DNA of 64,000 bases, from contig NZ_AHCA01000001.1 in NCBI RefSeq assembly GCF_000238355.1, positions 310,001 through 374,000 of the forward strand. Reading direction: 5' to 3'. This document shows, in pieces, positions 45,194 through 54,412 of this stretch. The DNA is from Pseudoalteromonas haloplanktis ATCC 14393 (GTDB taxonomy: Bacteria > Pseudomonadota > Gammaproteobacteria > Enterobacterales > Alteromonadaceae). The number at the start of each line of letters is the position of its first letter. The stretch's first letter is position 1. The notes beneath the pieces were generated by a model. The model had not been told where the DNA came from, did not search any database, and saw only the letters and a program-made list of their open reading frames with translations. The position numbers were made by a program, and so were the translations under genes.

Positions 45194-45706
45194 CTATGCT
45201 TTTGCCCATCTCATTTTATTATTTGTATCGCGGCTTTTAATGATTGTTTTATCTGAACTTTCAACACCGCCAAGTTTAGCCAAGCGGTCATAAAGCACTA
45301 CATTGCAAGTGGCCGCTAAGTTCATACAGCCTATAGTTGGAACGTACACCACTTCATCACACCATTTCAGCACATCTTTACTAATAGAGCCATCTTCAGG
45401 GCCAAAAATATAAAATGCATTGTCAGGATGAACAAATTCAGGCAATGGGGTGGCCCCTTCAATAAGCTCAATCACCACAACTGTTGCCCCTTCAGGTTTA
45501 GCTTTTGCTAAATCAGCGACAGGCGTGAGTGGGATCCGCTCCACCACATTCTTTGTATCGGTATGGAATTTTTTAGCATTTAAATACCGTGTACCAGTAA
45601 AAAATACCTGATGTGCATCATAACAACCGGCAGCTCGTAATACTCCCCCCACATTGGTTGGACTTTTAGGGTTTATCAGGCCAATTGTTGCCATCAAATT
45701 TGTCAT
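45194..45706 (-). CDS. SpoU-family RNA methyltransferase
   Basis: A 170-residue SPOUT-fold enzyme that would methylate a tRNA or rRNA ribose with S-adenosylmethionine. The three family motifs are present: NVGGVLRAAGCY (motif 1), FGPEDGSIS (motif 2) and IGCMNLAATCNVVLYDRL (motif 3). The ATG at 45706 overlaps the ycgN stop (TAATG) and has AAGGA upstream, so it is preferred to the open start at 45730. The target nucleotide is unknown. Confidence 0.9.
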   Translation of the reverse strand: MTNLMATIGLINPKSPTNVGGVLRAAGCYDAHQVFFTGTRYLNAKKFHTDTKNVVERIPLTPVADLAKAKPEGATVVVIELIEGATPLPEFVHPDNAFYIFGPEDGSISKDVLKWCDEVVYVPTIGCMNLAATCNVVLYDRLAKLGGVESSDKTIIKSRDTNNKMRWAKA

Positions 45707-46203
45707 TAATCGCAATCCTTCATCGGCCATTGAGCAACATACAAGTCAAAGTCATCAAAATCGACATCACAATCTTTGACCGTTTTACCCTGAACTGAAA
45801 TATCAAGCTGATGCATTTTTTCTTTACTACCGTTATTACGCAACGGGTGCCAAGATGCCAGCCCTCGCCCTTCGTGTAAACGTCTATAGCTACAACTTGG
45901 CGGCATAAAGAAAATACTCGCCAAGTTTTCTTTAGTTAATTTGACACAGCTTGGGACAAGCGTTTGACGATTTTCATAATCACTACAGCCACAGCTTTGT
46001 TCATCTAAATACTGACAAGCAATATTAGTAAAAAGTAACTCTTCACCTTCGCGCAGTTGCTCTGTTACAGTAAACTCATCATCATAATCACTGTCAATGA
46101 GTGTATTTAAACAACATTTACCGCAACCATCACAAATAGCTTCCCATTCATTTTGTGACATTTGCTCAAGTGATTTTTTAAGCCAAAATTGGTTTTCTAA
46201 CAT
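45706..46203 (-). CDS. ycgN: UPF0260 protein YcgN (cysteine-cluster protein)
   Basis: A 165-residue member of the YcgN/YkgJ cysteine-cluster family. The start at 46203 (MLENQFWLKKSLEQMS) matches relatives better than the open upstream frame to 46248. The metal-binding cysteines are clear: CDGCGKCC, ACQYL, CGCSDYENR and PSCVKL. The function is not established; a metal or Fe-S cluster is likely. It is transcribed with the RNA methyltransferase. In E. coli it neighbours ycgL and minCDE; here about 10 kb of other genes lie between. Confidence 0.9.
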   Translation of the reverse strand: MLENQFWLKKSLEQMSQNEWEAICDGCGKCCLNTLIDSDYDDEFTVTEQLREGEELLFTNIACQYLDEQSCGCSDYENRQTLVPSCVKLTKENLASIFFMPPSCSYRRLHEGRGLASWHPLRNNGSKEKMHQLDISVQGKTVKDCDVDFDDFDLYVAQWPMKDCD

Positions 46204-46293
46204 AGTTAAACTCAGCGCCCCATTGAGCGCGCATTTTAACGTAATCAACTACGACGCGCAAAGCCCAATAGCTTTGTGCGCCGTTTTAAGTGA

Positions 46294-48111
46294 TTATTGC
46301 TGTTTTTCAACCCAACGTTTGATCTTGGCTTCTAGGATTGGCATTGGTAATGCACCATCAATCAATATTTGGGTATGAAATTCTTTGATATCGAATTTAT
46401 CGCCTAAAGCCTGTTTACAGTAATCACGTAGCTCTTGAATTTTAAACTGACCTAATTTGTAAGACAGTGCTTGGCCAGGCCAAGCAATATAACGCTCAAC
46501 TTCGGCCACCACATCTGTAAATGCCATCGATGAATTAGCAAGCATGTAATCAATCCCTTGCTGACGCGTCCAGCCTTTGGCATGAAAACCGGTATCGAGC
46601 ACTAAACGCATGGCACGTAATTGCTCATCAGATAAACGACCATACCACATATATGGATCGGTAAATAAACCCAGCTCTTTACCTAAGCTTTCTGCATATA
46701 AAGCCCAGCCTTCTGCGAATACCGTGTAGCCACCAAATTTACGAAATTCAGGAAGTGACTCAACCTCTTGCTGCAAGGCAATTTGAAAATGGTGCCCAGG
46801 CGCCGCTTCATGGATAGACAATGTTTCTAATAAAAATTTAGGCTGTGCTTTTAAATTAAAGGTATTAATGTAAAAAATACCTGGTCGAGAACCATCCGGC
46901 GCGGGGGATTGATAAGATGCACCAGCGGCAGATTCAGCACGAAAATCTTCAACGGCTTTTACAACATAGTCGGCTTTAGGCACTATGTTGAATAACTTAG
47001 GCACACGTGCATCAATTTTTATTTTCACTGCTTCATAAGCGGCAATTAGTTGCTCTGGTGTGTCAAAGTAGAACTCATCAGAATCACGTAAATGGGTGAA
47101 AAACTCACTTAAGTCACCTTCAAAGCCAACCGTCTCTTTTACTGCTTTCATTTCATTTAAAATGCGTGACACTTCTTGTAAGCCAATTTCGTGGATTTCA
47201 TCAGCGCTCAAGTTCAACGTTGTATTTTGCTTTATTTGATACTCATACCACGCTTTACCATTTGGTAATTCGCTGTAGCCGACGGTTTCACGGCTATTGG
47301 GAATATATGTGGTGGCTAAAAACTCACTCATGTTCGCATAAGCAGGCACTAACTTATCCATAATGAGTACACGATACTGCTCTGTAAGTTGTTGCTTTTG
47401 CACTGCGCTGAAATCTGCTGGTAACTGTTTTATAGGACTATAAAAAAGCGATTGTTCAGCACTACTAACTACATGCGCTTGAAATTGTGGTAATAACTTT
47501 TCAGCAAGCGGCTTAGGTAACACCACACCTTGTTTTATGCCTTGGCGCATTGCAACTTGTACCGATGATAACCAAGTCACAAATCCCTCAGCACGAAGGA
47601 TGAAATCTTCGTAGTCTTGAACAGTAACAAAAGGTTGTGCACTTTGCGCTGAACCAAAGCCTGCAAAAGTATTGTGCGCGCCTGACATTTGGTTGATTGG
47701 TAATAAATAACGAGGGAATTGAAAGCCTTCTATCGTTAATGCTAAATCTCGCTCAAGTATTTCGTAACTTAATAACGCTTGACCAGTTAAATGCTGCTGA
47801 TCTATTGCTGCCAAACGCTGCTGATAGTCTTTATAAAAAGCGTACTGCATAGCTCTGTTTTGTTCATTGCTGGGGGCTGTAAACTGGTCATTGTATTGAC
47901 GGTATCCAATATATGTCGCATCAAGTGGGGAAAATTGTAACGACTCTACAAAGTACTGCTCGACTAACGCATCTAATTGTTGGCTTGCAGTAGTAGCAGT
48001 TTCTGAAAGAGTTGCTGTTTGTGAAGTGGGATTATTATTGACTGTGTTCGAACATCCAACTAAGGCGCTAAGCACGCCGGCAACCAACAAAGTAATCTTA
48101 AATGTATTCAT
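46294..48111 (-). CDS. DUF885 family metallopeptidase-like lipoprotein
   Basis: A 605-residue protein of the DUF885 family, probably a zinc-dependent carboxypeptidase-like enzyme. Lipobox LVGC with Cys20 anchors it to the membrane. The metal motif is HEAAPGH, with His434, Glu435 and His440. The length agrees with the family. The next gene, divergent, is an amidohydrolase/dipeptidase, which fits peptide breakdown in the periplasm. The substrate is not known. Confidence 0.9.
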   Translation of the reverse strand: MNTFKITLLVAGVLSALVGCSNTVNNNPTSQTATLSETATTASQQLDALVEQYFVESLQFSPLDATYIGYRQYNDQFTAPSNEQNRAMQYAFYKDYQQRLAAIDQQHLTGQALLSYEILERDLALTIEGFQFPRYLLPINQMSGAHNTFAGFGSAQSAQPFVTVQDYEDFILRAEGFVTWLSSVQVAMRQGIKQGVVLPKPLAEKLLPQFQAHVVSSAEQSLFYSPIKQLPADFSAVQKQQLTEQYRVLIMDKLVPAYANMSEFLATTYIPNSRETVGYSELPNGKAWYEYQIKQNTTLNLSADEIHEIGLQEVSRILNEMKAVKETVGFEGDLSEFFTHLRDSDEFYFDTPEQLIAAYEAVKIKIDARVPKLFNIVPKADYVVKAVEDFRAESAAGASYQSPAPDGSRPGIFYINTFNLKAQPKFLLETLSIHEAAPGHHFQIALQQEVESLPEFRKFGGYTVFAEGWALYAESLGKELGLFTDPYMWYGRLSDEQLRAMRLVLDTGFHAKGWTRQQGIDYMLANSSMAFTDVVAEVERYIAWPGQALSYKLGQFKIQELRDYCKQALGDKFDIKEFHTQILIDGALPMPILEAKIKRWVEKQQ

Positions 48112-48256
48112 AATTTTCCCTGAGTGTAAGTATTACCAATAATTATGCGACTTTGCTGCAGCTAAATAAAGAAAATGCGACGGTCAACGCGTTTTGTTTA
48201 CAGGAGAAAAGCTCCCTGCTACATTGCCATATAAAATAACCAAAAATTAGAAAACA

Positions 48257-49525
48257 ATGAATAAATTATCATTATCGGCTTCATTAAGCTTACTGTTTGC
48301 CAGTGCATTTAATGCTCAAGCTTCTACGTACATTACAGCTAAAGCAATGCTTGATGTTAATAATGGCAAATTAATTAATGCTCCCCTTATTCAAATCGAC
48401 GATGGAATTATTACCAAAGTAACCAAAGGTGCAGTACCGCAGCTGCAAGCAGGTGATCACCATATTGAACTCTCTGAGCTAACGCTTGTACCAGGTTTAA
48501 TGGATATGCATGTGCATTTAACTAGCGATCCAACCGTACCTCGCAGCGAACGTATTGGTCAGTCAATACCACGCAAAGCAATAAAAGCGGCTTACTTTGC
48601 CGAAAAGACGCTTATGGCTGGATTTACCACATTACGTAATGTTGGTGCAGACGGTTACAGTGTCATTGCTGTACGTGATGGTATTAATGCCGGTGATATT
48701 ATAGGCCCGCGAATTTGGGCTGCTGGTCCATCATTAGGAGTTACGGGTGGCCACTGTGATAACAACCGCCTACCGCCTGAAATGAAATACACCGCTGAAG
48801 GCGTTGCCAATGGCCCATGGGCGGTGCGCGAAAAAGTGCGTGAAAACATCAAGTACGGTGCCAATGTTATTAAGTTCTGCGCCACGGGCGGGGTGTTTTC
48901 AAAAGGCACAAAAGTGGGCATTCAACAATATAGTCAAGATGAAATGAACGCGATTGTAGATGAAGCCCACATGCGCGGCCTAACTGTAGCAGCTCATGCT
49001 CACGGTACAAGTGGGATAAAAGCCGCGATTGTCGCCGGTGTAGATAGTGTTGAGCATGTTAGCTTTGTTGACGATGAAGCAATTGCACTTGCAAAAAAAC
49101 ATGGCACCTGGTTTTCAATGGATATTTATAACACTGAATATACCCTCACCTTTGGTGAACAAAATGGGGTTGCTGAAGAAAACCTAGCTAAAGAGCGCCA
49201 AGTTTCTAAAAAACAACGTGATAGTTTTAGCCGTGCAGTAAAAGCCGGCGTAAATATGGTGTTTGGTACTGATGCTGCAATTTACCCTCATGGTGATAAT
49301 GCCAAGCAATTTTCACGAATGGTTGAGTTTGGTATGACACCACTGCAAGCTATTCAAGCCGCAACAATAAATGGCGCTAAATTGCTAAAAGTTGATAATC
49401 AGCTTGGGCAAATTAAACAAGGTTTTGCAGCAGACATCATTGCAGTCAAAGGCAACCCTTTGCAAGATATTACCTTGCTAGAAGATGTCGCATTTGTAAT
49501 GAAAGCAGGAGTAACATACAAATAA
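48257..49525 (+). CDS. Exported metal-dependent amidohydrolase (prolidase-like)
   Basis: A 422-residue amidohydrolase-superfamily enzyme with a signal peptide (to about NAQA). Metal ligands: HVH at 85-87, a lysine in NVIKFCATGG likely to be carbamylated, His in AHAHG and EHVSF, and the Asp of FGTDAAIYP. Relatives are annotated as Xaa-Pro dipeptidases or imidazolonepropionase-like enzymes. It is divergent from the DUF885 peptidase gene. Peptide or amide hydrolysis in the periplasm is likely, the exact substrate open. Confidence 0.9.
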   Translation: MNKLSLSASLSLLFASAFNAQASTYITAKAMLDVNNGKLINAPLIQIDDGIITKVTKGAVPQLQAGDHHIELSELTLVPGLMDMHVHLTSDPTVPRSERIGQSIPRKAIKAAYFAEKTLMAGFTTLRNVGADGYSVIAVRDGINAGDIIGPRIWAAGPSLGVTGGHCDNNRLPPEMKYTAEGVANGPWAVREKVRENIKYGANVIKFCATGGVFSKGTKVGIQQYSQDEMNAIVDEAHMRGLTVAAHAHGTSGIKAAIVAGVDSVEHVSFVDDEAIALAKKHGTWFSMDIYNTEYTLTFGEQNGVAEENLAKERQVSKKQRDSFSRAVKAGVNMVFGTDAAIYPHGDNAKQFSRMVEFGMTPLQAIQAATINGAKLLKVDNQLGQIKQGFAADIIAVKGNPLQDITLLEDVAFVMKAGVTYK

Positions 49526-49535
49526 GTATTGGTGT

Positions 49536-49560
49536 GGGGGCTGATAGCCCCCTCGCTTTT
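49536..49560 (+). terminator. Terminator of the amidohydrolase gene
   Basis: GGGGGCT (49536-49542) pairs with AGCCCCC (49546-49552) around GAT, followed by TCGCTTTT. It lies 10 bases after the stop codon. Confidence 0.82.
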
Positions 49561-49680
49561 GAGGTGGCTATAAAACACACTCCTTGTAAACCATTGGAAA
49601 ACAAAAGGTAATAAACTTTCGTAAAATAAAATAATTTGCCTGTTCTAGGTAATTAACACTTGAAATACAAATGCAACACA

Positions 49681-49710
49681 TTATCATTGCTAAAAACAAT
49701 TCAATGATAA
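49681..49710 (+). promoter_or_regulatory. Inverted repeat with Fur-like half sites
   Basis: TTATCATTG (49681-49689) and CAATGATAA (49702-49710) are perfect 9-bp inverted arms, 12 bases apart, each resembling half of a Fur box. They lie immediately before the receptor start at 49717. Iron control is inferred. Confidence 0.5.
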
Positions 49711-49716
49711 CATTTT

Positions 49717-52128
49717 ATGACGACCCATAAACTTTCACTACTTTCCCTCGCCTGTTTAACATCTTATAGCACTTTAGCTGCTGAACAATCAGATATTGAG
49801 CACATCTCAGTTTATCAAAAGCAAAACCATGTCGTGCTTAATTCTGGGTTAGCGACTAAGTCTGATATGTCGCTAATGGAAACTCCCGCACCAATTGTAG
49901 TCGTTGACCAAGAACTGATAAATTCGCAAGATGTCGATAACTTACAAGATTTAGCACGTAATATTAGCGGCGTAACACAAGCCGGTAACAACTACGGCAT
50001 TGGCGATAACTTAATTATTCGTGGCTTAGGTGCAAATTACACCTATGATGGCATGTACGGTGGTGCAGGTTTAGGTAATACCTTTAACCCAACACGGTCA
50101 CTGACTAATGTTGAAGCCGTAGAAGTTCTTAAAGGTCCTGCTACAGGTTTATATGGTATGGGCAGTGCGGGTGGTGTAATCAACCTAATTGAAAAGAAAC
50201 CAGAGTTTGAAGCTAAGCACACAGTTCAAGCTGAAGTAGGCCAATGGAATACTTACTCGCTATCGTTTGATAGTACTGACGCGATCACAGATAACCTTGC
50301 ATATAGAGTGAATGCTAAAACTGCACGTAGTGATGGTTATCGTGATTTAAAAGATGACAGAGATGAAATTTACAGCGCATTGAAATATGTGTTCGATGAC
50401 AAGCAAGATATCATGATTTCAGCAGCTTATATTAAGGATGCCATTGCTGTTGACTCTATAGGCCACCCTATCCGTATTTATAATGCGCAGTCTGTAGATG
50501 GTAAAACAGCAGGACAAGTTACAGCAGATGATTTAGTTAACGATCCAACCTCTGCCGGTCTGCAATTATCAGATGCGCAACGTGAGCAATTAGCTAATTC
50601 ACTAGCTGATAGCGATGGTTTAACCCCGTATAAATTCGGTCATCGTGGTATTATTTCACCAATGGCGAAAGATAATGAAGGTGAAGAATTACGCTTTAAG
50701 TTGACGCATAACTATTATCTAACTGATGATTTATTTTTGAACCAACAATTACAATACCGTAATTATGAATCGAGTTTTGCCCGTCAAACCGGTGCATACA
50801 ATTATGTGTATTGGCAACGCAATGGGGTGATCAATGCAGATCCTCGTGCACCTTTGGTGGTTGATGATGTGCTATATCCATTTGCAGCACGACGCCAAGA
50901 ATATCGTCAAGTTGAGGCAGACGAAAAGTCATGGCAATATTTTGCAGATTTACGATACGACTTTACCCTTGCAGATATTGATAACGAATTCTTAGTAAAT
51001 GCAAACTACGAAGACCGTGATATCCGCTTTACGCAGTATTCTATTTGGGATAAAGATTACGTTCTAACCGATAAAAACGGCGATGTAACTTATCAAGGCG
51101 CTTTACCTTATATTTTAGATATTCGTAACCCGAATTGGGGCGAAGGTCAATTTAGTGATTACGATCCGCTAAAAACCAGTAATTATAATAAAAAAGTACA
51201 AGCCTGGGGGTTAGGTTTACAGCATGTAGCCTACATTCACGATACGTTTACCACACGAGTGGGCATCGCTTACAACGAAATTACCCAAAAGTATGAACAT
51301 TTAGGTGTTGATGCCCGGTACCGTGCAAGTGCCGCTGCAGCAACCCCAGAAGCCAGTACCTCAGATAACGGCTTGACCTATAATCTAGGTGCGACATACA
51401 AACCAAGCGATGACGTTTCTATTTTCATTAACCATTCAAAAGGTCGCACAGCATATAGTGTTTTAGGTTCAGTTGCAGGTAATGAGGCCGACCGTGATGA
51501 TGCGCAGTCGCTCAGTACTGATTTAGGTATTAGAATGAAAGGCTTTGATGATCAGCTCCTCGCCTCATTAGTGGTGTTTGATACCGCAAGAACTAACTTA
51601 GAGTATGTAAACCCTGCATTTGACGACATGAATCCTGATCCATCAATACCAGAGAGTTTTTTTGATGGCGAAGAAAAAACCCGCGGTGTGGAACTTGATT
51701 TAAACGCCTATTTAAATGAGCAATGGAAAGTGAACATCAATGGTGTTTATCAGGATGCCCGTGATAAACAAAACCCCAACTCAAGTACGTTTGATACCCG
51801 TCAAAAAGGCGTGCCATATGTCACTGCAAGTAGCTGGTTAACATATAGCGCTCACTGGTTTGAACTTTCACAGCCACTAAAAATAAGCGCCGGTGTTAAA
51901 TACGTTGATGATCGCAGTACTAACTCATCATCATTTGGCATCCCCGATGGCTATGTGCCAAGTTATACTATTTATGATGCCGCATTGAGCTACAACACCG
52001 ATAAATGGGGATTGCAGCTCAACTTAAATAACTTATTTAATAAAGTGTATTATTCAAAAGCCATGTTTTTAGGCGGCATGCCGGGTGAAGAGCGAAATGC
52101 GAAGTTAACCTTAAGCTATAAACTATGA
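49717..52128 (+). CDS. TonB-dependent siderophore receptor
   Basis: An 803-residue outer-membrane importer: signal peptide (to about TLAA), a plug domain (about 40-175, with NLIIRGLGANYTYDGMYGG and VLKGPATGLYGMGSAGGVIN) and a barrel ending LTLSYKL. It is the second siderophore-class receptor in the window and is clearly different from the one at 22344. Fur-like half sites precede it. No clear Shine-Dalgarno is visible, so the start is slightly uncertain. The ligand is unknown. Confidence 0.91.
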   Translation: MTTHKLSLLSLACLTSYSTLAAEQSDIEHISVYQKQNHVVLNSGLATKSDMSLMETPAPIVVVDQELINSQDVDNLQDLARNISGVTQAGNNYGIGDNLIIRGLGANYTYDGMYGGAGLGNTFNPTRSLTNVEAVEVLKGPATGLYGMGSAGGVINLIEKKPEFEAKHTVQAEVGQWNTYSLSFDSTDAITDNLAYRVNAKTARSDGYRDLKDDRDEIYSALKYVFDDKQDIMISAAYIKDAIAVDSIGHPIRIYNAQSVDGKTAGQVTADDLVNDPTSAGLQLSDAQREQLANSLADSDGLTPYKFGHRGIISPMAKDNEGEELRFKLTHNYYLTDDLFLNQQLQYRNYESSFARQTGAYNYVYWQRNGVINADPRAPLVVDDVLYPFAARRQEYRQVEADEKSWQYFADLRYDFTLADIDNEFLVNANYEDRDIRFTQYSIWDKDYVLTDKNGDVTYQGALPYILDIRNPNWGEGQFSDYDPLKTSNYNKKVQAWGLGLQHVAYIHDTFTTRVGIAYNEITQKYEHLGVDARYRASAAAATPEASTSDNGLTYNLGATYKPSDDVSIFINHSKGRTAYSVLGSVAGNEADRDDAQSLSTDLGIRMKGFDDQLLASLVVFDTARTNLEYVNPAFDDMNPDPSIPESFFDGEEKTRGVELDLNAYLNEQWKVNINGVYQDARDKQNPNSSTFDTRQKGVPYVTASSWLTYSAHWFELSQPLKISAGVKYVDDRSTNSSSFGIPDGYVPSYTIYDAALSYNTDKWGLQLNLNNLFNKVYYSKAMFLGGMPGEERNAKLTLSYKL

Positions 52129-52149
52129 GCTAAGTGAGGATACGAAGTT

Positions 52150-52175
52150 AAGCGCACAAACTGTGCGCTTTGCAT
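52150..52175. terminator. Terminator between convergent genes
   Basis: AAGCGCACA (52150-52158) and TGTGCGCTT (52162-52170) form a perfect 9-bp stem with an AAC loop, followed by TGCATTCTTT. It follows the receptor and lies just before the end of the convergent dehydrogenase gene. Confidence 0.78.
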
Positions 52176-52184
52176 TCTTTCTAA

Positions 52185-53195
52185 TTAAATTGTTACGACA
52201 ATTCGGCCGTTAATTTCACCTTTTAACATATCGTCAAAAATGTCATTAATATCATCAAGGCGCTTTTCCTCAATAATTGCTTTAACTTTGCCTTGAGCCG
52301 CAAACTCTAAGCACTCTTGTAAGTCTTTACGCGTGCCAACAATTGAACCAACCACTGAAACCCCGTTTAACACGGTATCAAAAATCGGCAGCGGCATTTC
52401 CTCTGGGGGTAAACCGACTAATACACATTTTCCGCCGCGACGTACACTTTTGTATGCTTGTTCAAATCCCGCTTTAGACACCGCCGTACATACAACAGCA
52501 TGTGCTCCCCCTACTTTGTCAAAAATAGCTTCACTGGGTACGCATTCTTTAAAATCAAGTGTTATATCTGCACCAAGCTCAGCAGCTAAAGCGAGCTTCT
52601 CTTTTCCTGTATCAACAGCAATCACGTTTAAACCCATAGCCTTAGCATATTGCACAGCAAGGTGGCCAAGCCCACCTACACCGACAATGGCAACCCACTG
52701 CCCAGGCTTTGCGTCCGACACTTTCAGTGCTTTATAAGTGGTAACACCGGCGCAAAATAATGGTGCGGCTTCTGAAAAGCCTAAACCATCAGGAATTTTA
52801 ACTACATAATCACCATGCGCTAAACAATATTCTGCATAACCGCCATCAATTGAATAACCCGTATTATGTTGCGATAAACACAAGGTTTCTTTGCCATCTA
52901 AACAAAATTCACAATGCCCACAAGCGCTATAAAGCCAAGGGATACCCACACGATCACCGACTTTTAAATGAGTAATATTACTACCGAGTTGTTCTATTAC
53001 CCCCACACCCTCATGGCCTGGTACTAACGGCATTTTTGGCTTTACTGGCCAATCACCATGACAAGCATGTAAGTCTGTATGGCACACCCCACATGCGGCA
53101 ATTTTTACCAGCACATCATTAGCTCCCACTGCGGGGATGGGTAAATCAGTAATTTCTAAACGGCCTTTGTATTGTGTATTAATTGCAGCTTTCAT
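52185..53195 (-). CDS. Zinc-dependent alcohol dehydrogenase (AdhP type)
   Basis: Oxidises alcohols or reduces aldehydes with NAD(H). The ATG at 53195 is preferred (AAGGA six bases upstream), giving 336 residues, [11 protein letters not shown]. Numbered from the open ATG at 53201, the catalytic zinc ligands are Cys40 (CGVCHTD) and His63-Glu64 (GHEGVG), and the structural zinc cysteines are 94, 97, 100 and 108. The nucleotide motif is [10 protein letters not shown]. It is divergent from a GbsR-type regulator gene with a palindrome between, probably its regulator. Confidence 0.94.
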   Translation of the reverse strand: MKAAINTQYKGRLEITDLPIPAVGANDVLVKIAACGVCHTDLHACHGDWPVKPKMPLVPGHEGVGVIEQLGSNITHLKVGDRVGIPWLYSACGHCEFCLDGKETLCLSQHNTGYSIDGGYAEYCLAHGDYVVKIPDGLGFSEAAPLFCAGVTTYKALKVSDAKPGQWVAIVGVGGLGHLAVQYAKAMGLNVIAVDTGKEKLALAAELGADITLDFKECVPSEAIFDKVGGAHAVVCTAVSKAGFEQAYKSVRRGGKCVLVGLPPEEMPLPIFDTVLNGVSVVGSIVGTRKDLQECLEFAAQGKVKAIIEEKRLDDINDIFDDMLKGEINGRIVVTI

Positions 53196-53242
53196 ATTCA
53201 TTCCTTCGGTTGTGAGAGAGTCAGTAAATAACGGTTAATTAT

Positions 53243-53263
53243 AGTTATGATTAAGTCATAACT
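53243..53263. promoter_or_regulatory. Palindrome between alcohol dehydrogenase and regulator genes
   Basis: AGTTATGA and TCATAACT are perfect 8-bp arms around TTAAG. It lies 48 bases before the dehydrogenase start, and could be the operator of the neighbouring GbsR/MarR-type protein. Confidence 0.5.
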
Positions 53264-53423
53264 TAACATAGCACGACTGCACAAATATTAATCTATATCA
53301 AGTTTTTTTGCGAATAGTTTTTATACTTAATTCGATGATAAACGCTAAAGCATTGCTTAGCACTTGCTATCACCTTCCAGCGTGCTAGCATAGCTTTCAT
53401 TATTTATTGAAACTTGAGCAGCA

Positions 53424-53969
53424 ATGACATTATCAGATAAAAATTTTGCTTTTGTAATGCACTGTGGTGAGATGGGCAGCCGCTGGGGCTTTAACCGCAC
53501 AATTGGGCAAATGTGTGGGCTTTTGATCATCACTAAAGAACCAATGACAGCAAATGAAATTGCCGATGCTTTAAGCATCTCGCGCGGTAATGTCAGCATG
53601 GGGATCAAAGAGTTACAATCTTGGCGCTTAATTAAAGTGCAGCATATTCCCGGTGACAGAAAAGAATACTACGCCCCCGCCGGTACTATTTGGGATATGG
53701 CCAACCGCGTATTTGAAGAGCGCAAAAAACGTGAAATAGACCCAACCTTAAGCCTATTACGTGACAACATATTAGAAGAAGCCCACAACGATGATGAGCG
53801 TTTCGCTCAGCAACAAATGCAAGAAATTCACGACTTGTTAGAGACCGTCACAAAGTGGTCATCAGAACTACAACGCTTAAGCCCTGAGCAACTGCAAAGC
53901 CTAATGAAGCTAGGCTCAGGCATCGGCAAAGTACTCGACTTTAAAGATAAGATATTGAAGAAACCGTAA
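53424..53969 (+). CDS. GbsR/MarR-family transcriptional regulator
   Basis: A 181-residue winged-helix protein of the GbsR group. The helix-turn-helix is about 48-75 (MTANEIADALSISRGNVSMG), followed by the wing (HIPGDRKEYYAPAG) and a C-terminal helical dimer region (about 100-180). Related proteins control osmoprotectant or other metabolic genes. Its placement opposite an alcohol dehydrogenase suggests local control. The effector is unknown. Confidence 0.9.
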   Translation: MTLSDKNFAFVMHCGEMGSRWGFNRTIGQMCGLLIITKEPMTANEIADALSISRGNVSMGIKELQSWRLIKVQHIPGDRKEYYAPAGTIWDMANRVFEERKKREIDPTLSLLRDNILEEAHNDDERFAQQQMQEIHDLLETVTKWSSELQRLSPEQLQSLMKLGSGIGKVLDFKDKILKKP

Positions 53970-54412
53970 ATTAGGTTCTAGATGCTAGGTTCTAAAAATT
54001 TTAACCACAGAGTTCACCAAAAAGTAAATAAGATCAAAAAATATTACTCTGTGCAGCGCGAAGCGCCTCGGTGTTCTCTGTGATTAAAAAGCATATAAAA
54101 CTCTGTACTAAACCTCTTCACATCGGAGATATTGTGTTTAATCTGATTGAAGCTTTTGAGCGAAGTCTCGATGCTAAAAAGTTAAACTTACTCCTGTTTT
54201 AATAAGTCGGCCCCTATTTTGTCCATAGAGATTATTTTTCGCCGTTTTTGTGCAAAATAACAAGCGTAATTCCCTGCTATTTTAATTAGTTGTTTACAAA
54301 AATAATTATTGGTGGAACTATCAGTGTATGCAATATACGTCGTTTTGTGTGATGTAAACCACCAAAACAGTTTTCAATAAACCGTTAGCCCACTTACTAA
54401 GGTTAGACGTAA
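53970..54412. other. Intergenic region with repeat-like segments
   Basis: It begins with two direct copies of TAGGTTCTA (about 53972-53993), then the inverted-repeat element at 54001-54087. The rest, up to the orphan nuclease-like gene, is AT-rich with no visible gene, RNA or clear terminator. It may be a junction of acquired DNA. Confidence 0.5.
54001..54087. repeat. Palindromic intergenic element
   Basis: TTAACCACAGAG (54001-54012) and CTCTGTGATTAA (54076-54087) are inverted with one mismatch. Between them are a further CTCTGTG copy and the hairpin CGCGAAGCG. Elements of this type (CACAGAG ends) recur between genes in several gammaproteobacteria; this is from memory. No second copy was noticed here. 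Confidence 0.5.

Noticed and set aside
54360..54412. Integron attC-like sequence (GTTAGCC ... GGTTAGAC) before the orphan gene
   Set aside because: The core sites do not fit the RYYYAAC/GTTRRRY pair and no symmetric arms are present, so a cassette is not supported.
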